A DNA stretch of 64,000 bases from Chamaelirium japonicum. Its lineage: Eukaryota; Streptophyta; Magnoliopsida; Liliales; Melanthiaceae. Below are positions 1 through 14,100 of the stretch, piece after piece (positions within the stretch are counted from its first letter, which is position 1; every line of letters begins with the position of its first letter). The position numbers and the translations under genes are program-made. The DNA lies in NCBI GenBank assembly GCA_947650365.1, contig OX393550.1, positions 50,437,133 through 50,501,132 on the forward strand, in the 5' to 3' direction. Below the pieces are notes generated by a model, which saw only the letters and a program-made list of their open reading frames with translations, was not told the DNA's origin and did no database searches.

Positions 1-1396
1 TAGCTCGGAGGAAAAATTGGTATTTTTTCGCTTATTCATCGCCGTTGTCGCTACAAATTGAGGAAAAGAGGGGATAAAGGAGGAAAAATGGGCCGAATAA
101 ATTTTTTTTTTGGGATTTTTTTAATTTATTCCCTTAAGATGTTAGATACACCATTCTGATGGCAATGTACAAAAAATAATAGCTATTTCAAGGCAACACT
201 CAATTGAGGCTCTATAGGAGTATGTATTGTCAAATACTTTGTCAGCTGTGAGGCGCTTCCTAACACAATCTATGAGTTTATGAATAACGAATGTAAATAT
301 GAATTAAGCAGACATAATAAGATAACAAACACTCTGAAACATGATAAACATCTCACAAATGACATAATTCATAACTCAATCTCATAAAAGTTTTTGATGA
401 CATATGATATAAATATCATAACTCATATAATAAACATCTCATTGTAGACTACATGACATAACAAACACGTTGAAAGCCACCCAACTACATCCAAAAAGTC
501 TGTTGTGTCGGCTCGAAACTCCCCCTCTTCATAGTAGAATCAATACTACTGCAAATTCATTATGCAACAAACCCGCAAAAAATAGTACAAAAATCCGCCA
601 AAAACACAATGCAGATAGCTTAGATTTGGTATAGAAACTTCAATCTCAAAAATAGGGATGAAACCTTTAAAATCATTCAAAAAATTGGCTCTCTTAAGAG
701 ATTTTGGCGCTGACGGGAAAAAATTGGGCAACACGAGCAACTTTTCCCCATTGTCGGCCAGCTTTTATACGGGACTTTGATCACTTTTTCGGTGATAGGG
801 CGATAAATTACAGATAAGTCGCCAATATGTTGTTGATAAGTCTCCGATTTCCCTAAAAAGGGGAATACTTGTTTGTTATCGTGTTGCTGACTAGCAATAG
901 GGGGACTATCAGTGATTTATTGCGAATGTTTGAACAATGATTCCAACTTCTGTTTTTTGTCATACATTTTATGCCGCAAGTTGGTCTTTTTTTTCTTGTA
1001 CATATGATCTTTCAACATTTGATTTGTATGTTAATATTTAACTGTAGATGAATCATGAAAGATAATGTTGATTTTGTTTCTAATTATCGTCTTGGTATGC
1101 TTATTATTTAATCAACCATATTTGTAGGCCTAGTATGCTATATTTATTTATTTTATTTTTTGTAATTGATATTTCACTATTTTTATATAGGTTGTATATA
1201 TCTTTAGTTTCAAGTTTTGAGAATTCATTGGGTTTATGGCTCACACCCTTGAACTTAAGCCCCGTCTCACGACACGCCTCACCTTATTCTTTCTCCTTTG
1301 AAACTTTGTAGGTGAGTGGTGGTTTTCTATTTGTAATTCATTTTTTAACAGGGATGGGGGAGCAAATTTAACTGGAGCCTTGGAAGGTTTTATAAG
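1..1396. other. Unassigned AT-rich sequence, no gene recognised
   Basis: Only short chance ORFs are seen, with no protein motif. The stretch ends at the left target duplication (TTTATAAG, 1,389-1,396) of the 4.2-kb element. It could hold an intron or upstream exons of the gene whose terminal exon lies at 5,686-5,922, but I could not find an exon with a convincing splice site. Confidence 0.5.
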
Positions 1397-1969
1397 CTAG
1401 GAAGTACGAACACTCTTCCGGAGGTCCCTTATCCGTGTCGGACACGGACACGCACCGGACACGTGTCAGGCTATATATTTTTTAAAATTTTAATATTATT
1501 TGGGTCACGGATATGTTCCGGATATATTTCGGACACGCTACGGATACGGACATGTTGCGGACACGTTCCGGACATGGATATGCAGTGGACACGTTCCGTA
1601 CACGCTGTGGACACGTTTCGGACACGCTGCAAAAGAGACTGGACGCGATTCATTTAACGGACTGGGTGCAACGCATGACTGTGATCTGGATTTTGCACTA
1701 AACGTTTAGCCTGGATGGTCAGCCCGATTGGTAAATGACTAAATTCTCGAAGGTCATCTTAGATCAACTAATTGAAAACTTTCAATGATTTAAAGCCTAA
1801 GCATGCATTGTATTTCTTTGTTAGTAGGCTTATAGCAAACGCTAAAGCAAAATAAGTGAGGCAATGTCAAAGGATCATTATTGTTTGTGTAGGAGGAAAA
1901 GAGTGACAAATCCTTTATTTACATGCCTCTCTTATCCTACGCACTGAATCATAATGTTAGACATGTTAG

Positions 1970-1972
<3 letters not shown>

Positions 1973-2064
<92 letters not shown>
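1973..2064. repeat. (TA)n microsatellite, ~90 bp
   Basis: Uninterrupted TA dinucleotides that directly abut the left end of foldback element FB1. Equivalent TA tracts lie at 2,447-2,503, 3,296-3,357, 4,047-4,094, 4,499-4,569, 4,948-5,059, 5,461-5,515, 42,413-42,450, 42,887-42,936 and 43,341-43,404. Almost all of them border a foldback element. Confidence 0.95.
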
Positions 2065-2967
<903 letters not shown>

Positions 2968-2970
2968 GTA

Positions 2971-3280
2971 GGCCGGGTAACGTGCGGCCACCCCCTTCGG
3001 GGGTATTTTCGGAATTTTTTATTTTTGGGGATTGATCACCCACCCTTGGATTGGACACATAAAAAATTTCAGCCCGATCCAAGACTTGTAGGCCGTCCAA
3101 ATGTGTTGATCTTTTATCGGTCGTTCATTTTTTTTGCCATTTTGATCAACACATTTGGACGGCCTACAGGTCTTGGATCGGGCTGAAATTTTTTGTGTGT
3201 CCAATCCAAGGGTAGGTGATCAATCCCAAAAAAAAAAATCCGAAAATACCCCCGAAGGGGGTGCCGCACGTTACCCGGCC
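2971..3280. mobile_element. Foldback element FB3
   Basis: Begins GGCCGGGTAACGTGCGG and ends CCGCACGTTACCCGGCC, exact complements. The centre is near 3,130. The arms carry GATCGGGCTGAAATTTTTT and its complement. TA tracts occur on both sides. Unlike FB1, FB2 and FB4-FB8 it lacks the TTTTAGAAT/TTTTGGAAT module, so it is a different family at the same type of target. Confidence 0.85.
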
Positions 3281-4094
<814 letters not shown>

Positions 4095-4096
<2 letters not shown>

Positions 4097-4496
4097 AATA
4101 GGGAACACAGTCCTCTCGACCACCCAACACGCTAGTCCTCCCTTCAATTTGGGTGCCACATGACACTTTTTAACCGGGGTTAGGGGTTGGTCATGGTGGG
4201 TACATCTCTTCTAACAATGATCATGAAAAAAAATTTGGAAAAAAAATATGTTAAGTGGCATTTTTAAATTAACCATAGCAAGGGCTATTTGCACGCTACA
4301 GTTTACCGTTAAATTTGTTGACCGTTGATTGGGTTGTTTTAAGTTTTTTTTTTAGAATTTTTTTTTTAAAATCTTGATCTAAGTGGAGTGGATTGACCAT
4401 CCATAAAAAGAAATATGATTAAAAATTATCATGTGGCACCCAAATTGAAGGGAGGACTAGCGTGTTGGGTGGTCGGGAGGACCGTGTTCCCTATTC

Positions 4497-4498
<2 letters not shown>
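4095..4498. mobile_element. Foldback element FB5
   Basis: Begins GGAATAGGGAACACAGTCC and ends with the near complement (GGACCGTGTTCCCTATTCC). The arms also pair through ACCCAACACGCTAGTCCTCC. Length ~404 bp, TA tracts on both sides. The middle (AGCAAGGGCTATTTGCACGC) is less symmetric. Confidence 0.85.
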
Positions 4499-5460
<962 letters not shown>

Positions 5461-5472
5461 TATATATATATA

Positions 5473-5521
<49 letters not shown>

Positions 5522-5685
5522 TTTAGCGTGTCCCCCAATGTGTCCATGTCCTGATTTTTTGAAAAATGCCGTGCCCGCGTGTCGTGTTGTGTCCGTGTCC
5601 GTGCTTCTTAGTTTATAAGTTGATGAATGTGAACTTTCAATATTTGCTATTGAATATCCAATATTGCTTTCCATGTTGCATTTAG

Positions 5686-5922
5686 AATATATTTCCGAGG
5701 AATTATGGGTTGTTTGAGGTTACTTTCTCGTACAATGAAAGGGGTTCATTTGAGATTGATCTTTGACCATACTTTTACTTCACTGGAGGGTTTGGAATAT
5801 GGCATAATGAGAAACTCATTTTTGAGAATGTAGAAGTTGTAGGCTTTGGGAAGTTGCCTGGATTTACGAGGTTACACAATTGGGATTTCAAAGCCCCAAA
5901 ACCAGGTTTAATCGAATCATAG
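5686..5922 (+). pseudogene. Terminal exon of an unidentified gene, with an in-frame TGA
   Basis: A clean acceptor (TTGCATTTAG) precedes 5,686. From there one frame runs in phase 0 to a TAG at 5,920-5,922, interrupted only by a TGA at 5,764-5,766. The translation is protein-like: 26 residues with SYNERGSFEIDL before the TGA, then PYFYFTGGFGIWHNEKLIF, ENVEVVGFGKLP and LHNWDFKAPKP. I do not recognise the family. The lack of frameshifts suggests either a recent nonsense mutation (CGA to TGA would be one transition) or a misread intron. Upstream exons were not found; the 4.2-kb hAT-like element sits just upstream in the presumed intron. The gene is probably broken, or this is a decayed duplicate. 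Confidence 0.5.
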
Positions 5923-6882
5923 CGAAAGGTTAACATTCAATTCAGAAATTTCAGCACTGTACGATTGAGGAAATTGGCAATATACTTAAAAGTGACCAAT
6001 TTCAGTAACAATCACTATAATTTACATAGAATTTTTTAAAACAATAATAGTAAAAAATAGTATTGTATGCAACCGAAGTGAATGATAGTCATATAATACC
6101 ATATTAAGGCTATATTCATGCATATTGGACACTATTGTCATGAGAGAACTATCTGCAGCAATAAATTGGAAAAACATTAGCTGGAAATCAATGGATGTAG
6201 ACAGAAGATTAAGAATTCTGCATCCATTCCTGCTTCAATATGTAATCAATTTCAAATTCCAGCAAATTTACTTGCTAGGGTGATTCAATATCTCAGCTTG
6301 TGCAGAATCTTACTGTTTTGATATTGTAACAGGCTAATAAATGACCTGGTTTAATATTGCAGCAGCTAGATGCAATATTTGAGACTTAAAATCAATGTAT
6401 CGTTTTTCTTCTCCATCTACCTTTCTTATAAGAGTCAAATAATGGTTCATTCATTCACACTTTGTAATCTAGACCTAATATCTTGTGAACGTGGTTCATT
6501 TGCACCAGAAGCCTCTGCAGTCCCATGTCAAGTCATCCACATACAGCGAGTGCTCTTGCAAATTCTAGTGAGCCATTCATTGCATTCATTAATATCCCAC
6601 AATGGGATAGGATCTAAAGAATCATTTCTTTTATATTGCTCTACTCGCTTCTGGTTGTAAACTTGTAATGAACTGCTCTAATAGCTGATTCTAGGGTTTG
6701 TATGAGGCCTCACTCTCAGCATATATGTGTCGTGAATCTTTTTTTTTTTTGGTAAGGTAGGTGTGATGAATCTACAGGTAATGTAAACACTGTCCATTGT
6801 TATCAAGCCGAACATGAAATTTTTTCTGTATTGATCTGATCTCTAACAATTGTTTTTTTGGATTTTTTCTTTGTATGAACAG
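5923..6882. other. Intergenic or intronic sequence upstream of the ARM-type gene
   Basis: AT-rich. It has one 96-codon ORF (6,370-6,660) without recognisable motifs, probably chance. The 3' end (pyrimidine-rich, then GAACAG at 6,877-6,882) is the acceptor for the 6,883 exon. No upstream exon of that gene was identified here. Confidence 0.45.
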
Positions 6883-8476
6883 AATGGATGAAGTTGCTTT
6901 GGTTGGATCTTCTTCAGAAGGTGCTTCGAAGTGTGTTAACTTTGATGGTGCTAGAAGGATGGCATTGAAGCATGTAGAAGCTTTTGTGCTGACATTTTCC
7001 GATCCACATGTTTTCCTTGTTGCTGCTGCTTCGTCAGCTCCTGCATCCTTGTCACTAGTGGTCGAAGCAGCACGTATACAAGAAGCAGGCCATCTGAGAT
7101 GCAGGTGTTCATTTTGTTTCCTGTTATCAAATTTATCAAGTGTTTCACACTAAGAAAAAGGATTAATATATACTTTCAAGCATTGATAATTTGGAATGGC
7201 GTCTATTTGGTATAAGACTGCACACTTGACAACTGCAGATTTGAAACTATAGAACGTTCTTTCTGATTCTATGCATGTTAGATTTGTTCACCCTTTTGCA
7301 ATTTCAATTTTTGTCAACTCTGATTTTGTGTCATTCATTATAAACCGACACCTGATCATATTTCTTAGCCTACTTTTTCGCATATGACAGGTATTGATTC
7401 TGTCTCTGCATTTTACAGTAGTTGTTATGCATGCTCGACTCCGTTTGTCTTGTGCAAACGAAGGGAACTCAAGTTGTGCTCTTATAATTTTCTCTTATAT
7501 TTTCTTTACAGTGGAGCTGAGATTGGGAGATTTGTAGCTATGCTTCGAAATACCTCTTCAATTCTTCGAGCCTGTGCCTCCTTTGCCCTGCTTCAGGTAG
7601 ATAGGATATCCATGCTCCTCTTGCACTGATGCCAATAATGATTAATCTTCTTGCTCTGCATGCACAGAGATAACCTCTGTTTATGATTTCCCCCTGTTTA
7701 TTCCAAGTACACAATCATGTATGTTTTACCTTTATGGCTGAAGCACAGTTTTAAAACTCGACCAACTTGACTCGACTTGGCGAGATTTCGAGCTGAATTA
7801 TTTGGCCGAATCGAACCGAGTTGTTGGATAAAACATGGGCGAGTCGGACCGAGTTGACTCGACTCGGCTGGCTTTCGAGTCCGAGTTTTGAGTTTTTGAA
7901 CACTGGCCTGAAGATATACCTGGCATCTCTAAAAGATCCAGGTCACTGATTTGCATGCATTCCCTCGGTAACTGTTTATTTCTTTAAGCGATGCTATGCT
8001 AAATCTGTCGGTGCCTTTCTTGTCGGATTCTTGCGCCAATGTTCTGTTTTAACCTCATGTTTTGCTATTGGGTGCTTGAAACTTGAAAGATGAAATGATG
8101 CCTCCAAAACTTAAGTCAAGCGACACAACCAATTTCAATCCTATAGAATTTAACTGTTCAGACCTGTACAGTGTTGATATGTTCTGTGAAATTTGTTGGG
8201 TTCATCAATAACCTATTCATGCAACACTGAAGTCGGGAGTTGTACCCGGCTACTTGTAATTCCCACATTTTTTTGATTACTAGTTACTTGTAAATGCAGT
8301 TCACCATCCCAGGAGGCCGGCACGCGATGCACCACGCCGGTCTTCTGCAGAAAGCCGGAGCCGCACGGGTCCTACGCGCCGCCGCCGCGGCTGCAACGGC
8401 CCCTATCGAAGCCAAAATCTTCGCTCGGGTAGTGCTTAGGAATCTTGAACACCACCAACTCGAAGCCTCGATGTAG
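6883..8476 (+). CDS. ARM-repeat-type protein, C-terminal three exons (5' part not found)
   Basis: Exons 6,883-7,104, 7,512-7,596 and 8,300-8,476 (TAG at 8,474) join in phase with GT-AG borders: exon 1 ends in AG of a Ser codon and exon 2 supplies its T. The joined product is about 160 residues. It includes DGARRMALKHVEAFVLTFSD, ARIQEAGHLRC-S-GAEIGRF, and a C-terminus with FTIPGGRHAMHHAGLLQKAG and AKIFARVVLRNLEHH. The alpha-helical, Leu/Ala-rich character and the HAGLLQKAGAARVLR-type segment resemble the C-terminal repeats of plant armadillo-superfamily proteins, which act as protein-interaction scaffolds; this family call is from memory. The first exon needs two bases from an upstream exon that I could not find in the preceding kilobase, so the gene is either truncated or has a distant 5' part. 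Introns are 407 and 703 bp; the second holds a 162-bp hAT-like MITE. It is transcribed towards the thioesterase gene. Confidence 0.65.
7744..7905. mobile_element. 162-bp hAT-like MITE in the ARM-type gene's last intron
   Basis: Ends CACAGTTTTAAAACTC and, on the complement, CAGTGTTCAAAAACTC. It is flanked by GGCTGAAG (7,736-7,743) and GCCTGAAG (7,906-7,913), an 8-bp duplication with one mismatch. Nearly the whole body consists of the word GACTCGACTCGG and variants, so almost no non-word interior remains. Confidence 0.7.
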
Positions 8477-9211
8477 AACATGTCAAACGATTCAAACGGG
8501 CACAAACCTCCTCTGTAGAGATTCACACTGGAGGCTGAACCAATCTTCTGCCCTTGCGCACGCTCGCATGCGTTACATACATATATATATATATTATGTG
8601 GCCAGTGAAGCTTCCCTTCCCCTCTGGTCTCCTCCATCGAACTATTTCATCATACATCGGAGACCTAGGTCCTTAACCGGCTTGGACTCGGTGTGCTATA
8701 TCGTGTCTATTAGCTATTAATTGTGGTTTGGCTGTGTGAGGATGAGGTTGTGGGTGCAATTTTTTTCCCCCTCTATTTGTTTGGCATGTAAAAAAAAGGT
8801 GCTGGCTGTTATAAAGAAACCGGCATCTTGTCAGTTTTGCACTGTTGTATTTTTAATCATTTATGGTGCTATTTTTACAATTGCCATCAGACTGTATGAG
8901 ACAGTAACTTTTACGACACAAGCCGTCGGTTGCTTCGCAGTATTAATGGATATGCTCTACTGTTGCTGATTACTGTAATTGTAACCGTCGCCAGCTTGCT
9001 TGTCAGTTAATTGTATAGTTGGCCTTGTTGCTCACAGGATTGCGTCGATAAGGGCCCCACTCTGTTTCCTTGGCCTAGGTTGCCAGGTCATCATAATTTT
9101 GCAGCAGCTGGGGTTTTGAATCTTTAGATCACAGCCAATGTGATCTGAAGTTGCCTGGCTTATTATATATGTCCTTTTGAGGGGTTTCATTGGTTTGTGT
9201 TTGGTTGTGAT
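8477..9211 (+). other. 3' flank / probable 3' UTR of the ARM-type gene
   Basis: No ORF with protein motifs. It holds a short (TA)n near 8,582-8,596. A downstream boundary for the transcript cannot be set from sequence alone. Confidence 0.35.
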
Positions 9212-9508
9212 TAGGGTTGGAGCCGAGCCGAGCTTAAACGAATGATTGAACAGATTCGAACGATCCCTTATTGAGCTTGTTCGTGAACTCCAGATTCAGT
9301 CAAAAGCTTAGGCTTCGTATGTTAGGTCTATGCAAACCTTTTATGAGCCTACTCATGAGCTTGCGTATGAGCATGTTCATGAAGTGAACTGAGCCGAGTC
9401 TTGGTCTGCTTGAGCTTGGATTGTTTATTAAAACTCTAGGCTTTGGCTTGGTTCTATGGAACTTGTTTGTGATCTGCTCATGAACAGCTTGGCTTGTTTG
9501 CAGCTCTA
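9212..9508. mobile_element. 297-bp hAT-like MITE with GAGCTTGG/GAGCCGAG word repeats
   Basis: Flanked by a perfect 8-bp duplication, GTTGTGAT (9,204-9,211 and 9,509-9,516). The left end is TAGGGTTGGAGC; the right end on the complement is TAGAGCTGCAAAC. Both fit the hAT terminal pattern YARNG. The body is imperfect repeats of GAGCTTG/GAGCCGAG with CATGAGC variants. Confidence 0.8.
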
Positions 9509-9610
9509 GTTGTGATGCATATCTACATCTAGACCACATAGTGTCTTGATATTATGTAAATCTTTAATATTACCCGACTATTTTCATTCTTCTTGTCTGT
9601 GACAAGATGT

Positions 9611-9969
9611 TAGGGCAAATTACAAAAACCTCCCTGAACTATACACCTTGGGTCATATTGGACCCTCAAACTTTTTTTTTTGAACAATTTGACCCCTGAA
9701 CTATGCTCCGTCTGCATTTAGCCCCCTCCATCAACTTTTATTCCCAAAATACCCTTATTTCGTTTCAATAATACTCAAATCTATTTGTGAAATATTTGAC
9801 TTATGCTTACCAGGACATGGGCATTTTTGGAATAAAATTTGATAGAGGGGGTCTAAATACAGACGTAGCATAGTTCAGGGGTCAAATTGTTCGAAAAAAT
9901 AAACAAATAAATTGAGGGACCAAATATGAAACGGGATTGGTTCAGGGGATGTTTTTGTAATTTGCCCTA
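9611..9969. mobile_element. Long-TIR foldback MITE (TAGGGCAAATTAC family)
   Basis: Begins TAGGGCAAATTACAAAAACC and ends with the complement (TTTTTGTAATTTGCCCTA). Inner arms pair too: TTTGACCCCTGAACTATGCT against AGCATAGTTCAGGGGTCAAA. The element is ~359 bp with arms of ~160 bp. No clear target duplication was found. A half copy lies just downstream. Confidence 0.75.
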
Positions 9970-10344
9970 GATTTTTAAATAACTCAGACTACTTGCCAAC
10001 CTTTCAATGCTTCCTGTACTTTGCGAGTATTTGAAGAAATTATTGCCAAATATTCATCAATTATTAAAAAAGTGGTGATTATTGTTGCTCCTATCTGTTG
10101 TTAGTTTTGCCTCTACCATGCTTGTTGATCTTGATGCACTTGAACATGGATGTGTCAATTGCATTGCAGCAATTCTTCTACATTTTGTCCCCCCCCCCCA
10201 GTTTGTTTCTTATTAATTGGTGCTTTATTTGCCATTATCATCCAATTCCTTTTTTTTTTTAATCCCCACTACAATTATGAGGGCTCCATAAATGATAGAT
10301 GGAAGTTTAAGCCTCTTTGCTATTAATATGATGTCAGCTATCGA

Positions 10345-10562
10345 AAATTTTATTCTGAAAATACCTTTGTCTTAGTAAAAATAAGGTAAGATTTTCAAAA
10401 TTAAAATGATTATGGTATTTCCAGGATAAAAAGTTGATGGAAGGGGGGCCTGCAGATGGAGGAGCATGGTTCAGGATTCAAATAGTTCAAAAAAAAAAAA
10501 AAAGGATCGAGGGACCAATATGAAACGAAGTGCATAGTTCAGGGGGGGTTTCATAATTTACC
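10345..10562. repeat. Half copy of the 9,611 foldback family
   Basis: Matches the right arm of the neighbouring element: GATGGAAGGGGGG, GGGACCAATATGAAACG and CATAGTTCAGGGGGGG, ending in TTTCATAATTTACCC. A poly-A tract at ~10,490-10,503 interrupts it. The matching left arm is absent or decayed. Confidence 0.6.
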
Positions 10563-10848
10563 CATTCTCCATCATCCATTCTCTAATGCCAAATTTGTGA
10601 CTACCACATAAACCATGCACCTTCAACAATTCAGTTTGTCTAGCCTTCAATTGTGGCAGATCATTGCTCCAATTTCTATGTTTTCATATTATGGCAGCGG
10701 ATCGAAGGGTTCGGTGGTTCGTTTTCTTGCCCCTATGTTTTCGTGATGGTTTCCGGCTTGGAACCCTTCTAAACAAATTTCCAAGTTTATAAGATGCAGA
10801 CTGTTAATTCCTACGGCTGAAGTTGATCAGCATCCATACATTTTACAT

Positions 10849-11109
10849 CTAACCTCTCTGGCTCCTGGAAGGCGATATGAGAGGGGCTCGACCCATCACA
10901 GCATCCCAAGCTGCTGAAAACCACCGTGGTGGTACAGGCGATCCTCGCGCGTGCTCTGACAGAGATCTGTCCATGAGGTAAGGCACGACATGCTTCTTCG
11001 TATCGCTCGGAGAGATTTTAAGATGGCCTCCTGGCACCTCAACGAACTTAACTCGCCCAGCATCGTCCAAGGTCTTCAAGCCAATCCAGTCCTCGATGTA
11101 CAGGGCGGT
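10849..11109 (-). CDS. PPT1-like: Thioesterase exon 12 (residues 249-334 and stop, probable catalytic His)
   Basis: Encodes [30 protein letters not shown] and [11 protein letters not shown], then a tail ending SPSRSQRG before TAG at 10,849-10,851. Confidence 0.9.
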   Translation of the reverse strand, partial: TALYIEDWIGLKTLDDAGRVKFVEVPGGHLKISPSDTKKHVVPYLMDRSLSEHARGSPVPPRWFSAAWDAVMGRAPLISPSRSQRG

Positions 11110-14100
11110 CTGCCATGTCAGCACAGTTTGAACTATTACAAAACAGCAGAACAAAACAAGAAGGAAAGCCTACTGAAAGTGCTGCAAATATGAAGGTATG
11201 AAGTCGAACGTAGATTCCGGTACACACCATGTACTGTGATAATACTAACTTTACGGTAACAAGCTTGATCGAGGAAAGCGGGATCACTGGGATTTTTATA
11301 TAGTGATGATGAAGATGATGATCAACAGATTTACAACTTAAATACCTGATTTGGAGGCAAAACTGGATCAAAGGCACCATCAGGATAATATCCAAACCAT
11401 GATGTCTCACGAGGAATCAAAACCGTGTCATGCTCGAACTAATCACCATTGTAAAAAAATACAAGTATCAATTTTTGTTTATGATGATACGAACCCCAAA
11501 GAATATAGAAGCCATGCGGGATGGTCCTAGCACTGCAGTCTGTCCTCTTTTGCGATGAGAATACAATTAATAAAATCAAGATATGAAAGAAAAGAAAAAC
11601 AGGAGCTTTCTTCAGCTTACCATGATAAGAACCAAATTCTGCAATCGACTGAACCTTTCCTTATAAGTGGAATTCCTTTCTTTAGGAAGTTCATTGTTAA
11701 GCTTTGGGAGAAACCTGCATCCTTCCAAGTATTGAGAGATTTCCTAGGGGGGAAAAATAAACTCTTATCACCATTACAAGGAGAATCAAATATCAGTTGA
11801 ACAAAGCATCATCTCAGGGTCGACAGAAGCATATACATTGTTCATTAAAACACAGTAACACTGTAGATGATACAGTGTAGGATGATACGTAAACTGTCCT
11901 AAAAGGGTCTTGATCGACTAAAACAAAGCTCTGATATTTGAAAATTATGATAAACCCTATAGGAAAAGCAAACTTCATGCTTAGGCTGATTATGTACCAA
12001 AAAAATACCAACGGGTTCAGCATTTTTGGAGTGCACCAATGTAATTCTACTCATTTACGGCCGAGGAGTATGAACAAATTGTTCGTTTCCATAGCAGGTA
12101 CAATATAGGTTAATTAGGTCATAAATAACTTGCAGGTGGAAAGGGAATCTGGATAACCTGTCATGAGCTATATCATATCTATATAACATGGCACGGCGGT
12201 CGACAAGCTGACTAGACAAAAGAAACAAGATGACTAGACAAAAATTGACAAATCCGGCCGTGGATCAAGATTCAATTATTCACTTTTATATTTTTAAAAT
12301 TTTATAATTTTAGAAAAAAAGAAAGATCATAAAGAGAGAGAGAGAGAGAGAGAGCAAATCCCATAAATTGATCTCTCTCTCGGGCCCTCGGCCCGACCCA
12401 TACCCATACTTATTCGAGTATAGCAGGGTCCATACCCGACCCATACTCATTCAGATAGAAGAGGGTCCATACCCGATCCATACCCAATCCAGTTTCAGTT
12501 TTGGTTCGGGTTTCGGGTATGAATTGGGTATAATTTTCTCATTTTATCCATTATTTATGCAATTACATGAGAAAAAAATGAATTAATGTGTGAGAGGTTT
12601 CTGAAAATAGATCCACCGCATGAACATGACACCTAAAAGTTTCATTTAGCTTAAGATCCCTGTCTTTTTTGTTAAACCCAAAACTACCCCCGACTTCTTC
12701 TCCCATCTCTCCCGAGTAGCTTTGGCAGCGGCAACGAACATTGGAGGTGGTGGGGGGAGAGGCGACGGCAGCAGCGAGCAACAGAGGCGGTGATGGCGGC
12801 GAGCAACATACCATAGGCTAGGCTCAGGCCGCCGCCATCTTGAGCTCGAAGCCCGGCCTGAAAGGAAGTCTGAAAGACCGGTCGGGGTTTGTCTTGCTGT
12901 CAAAGGCGGCCCGCTGCAGTGCCGACAGGTGTTTTGCCGCCGATGGCGGCCCGCTGCTGTGCCAACAGGCATGGGCATTCACCAGTGCTGCAACATAACA
13001 TAAAAAAATTGTGGCATTGTGCTATATGTCACCTTTGAACTACTATTTAATCATAAAATCTCCTCCAAATCTTCCGGATGAGACCATTTTCAAACCATGC
13101 ATTCTGAACCAGGCATGAGATAGTATCTGATGACTTCAAGAGGGTGTGGGAATGAACTCAAATCTCATTCACCGTGAAAACAACAGACTTGCACCACAAC
13201 GAGGCTATATACCACAACAGGGTTGGAAGTATCATAGTGGATCATACATGCTGCACAGGACGTGCACCGTCACTAAAGTATCATATATAATACGGTATCT
13301 TAGCCATACTAAACTAAGTTGAGTCAGTGTGTTACTGATGATTTTAATAGATAATCAACTACTTGGACTCTTTATATGACTGCTAGCCTTAAAAAAACAT
13401 TTTAAACCTTGGAACAACCCCAAACCAGCAGACCTTCAGAGAAATTGTTCAGATTCGTTGAAGTTGACCACTAGGGCAACCCGATTAGTGAGCCATCGGG
13501 AAGAAAACAAAGCCTTCAATGTATCCATTCCGCCAATTATGTCGCTCCTAGTCAAATATTTGTCACGTTAGCTAGGAAAATAATTTCATGGTAGAAAAAG
13601 ACCAGATTGAGGTCAATTTCAAGTGGAAAAGCCATTACCATCAAGCCGTGCCTCATCTATAGGGGCCAGCTTTATGAATACTTCTTTGCTAGTCATTCTT
13701 GTTAAGGCTCTCTATTGTCACTGCCACGTTTTCCATATCTTTTCTAACATATTGCACCCATGGTTTTAGGTCATTCCTTGTTATTTTAGGTCTTCCCCTC
13801 TCTTTTTCTTGACTTGTCACAATAATCCAAAACCCTTTCCTTACTGGACCCGCCTCTGTTCTTCAGTGTACATGCTCATACCTCAAATTTTTCTCCATTA
13901 CTTTACCTTAATAGGCCCCACTCATACACTTCCTCGAATATATTATAGCTCACCCTATCGTCGTATAACTTGTATCGAATAATTTGTCGTTTTGGAACGT
14001 GGAAGTCAGAGCTTTAATGATGGAACTATTGTTGCATTTGGTCTTGATTCATATCTATAATGATATTATACAAAAATTATAAAAAAATATTTTTTTATAT

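Noticed and set aside
1500-1709. Small ORFs with GHGY/DTFRT repeats
   Set aside because: They are translations of the GGACACG word array at the left end of the 4.2-kb element.
1973-2064. TA tracts as replication or matrix-attachment origins
   Set aside because: The tracts are plain microsatellites tied to foldback insertions; nothing in sequence supports an origin.
6370-6660. Possible upstream exon of the ARM-type gene
   Set aside because: No conserved motif and no donor in the required phase (two leftover bases) were found.
8284-8637. 117-codon minus-strand ORF
   Set aside because: It is antisense to the last ARM-type exon (8,300-8,476), whose GC-rich Ala stretch removes stops.
10849-11154. 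Single-exon 101-aa gene starting MFCCFVIVQ
   Set aside because: The part above 11,109 is intron; the conserved residues begin right after the AG acceptor and belong to thioesterase exon 12.
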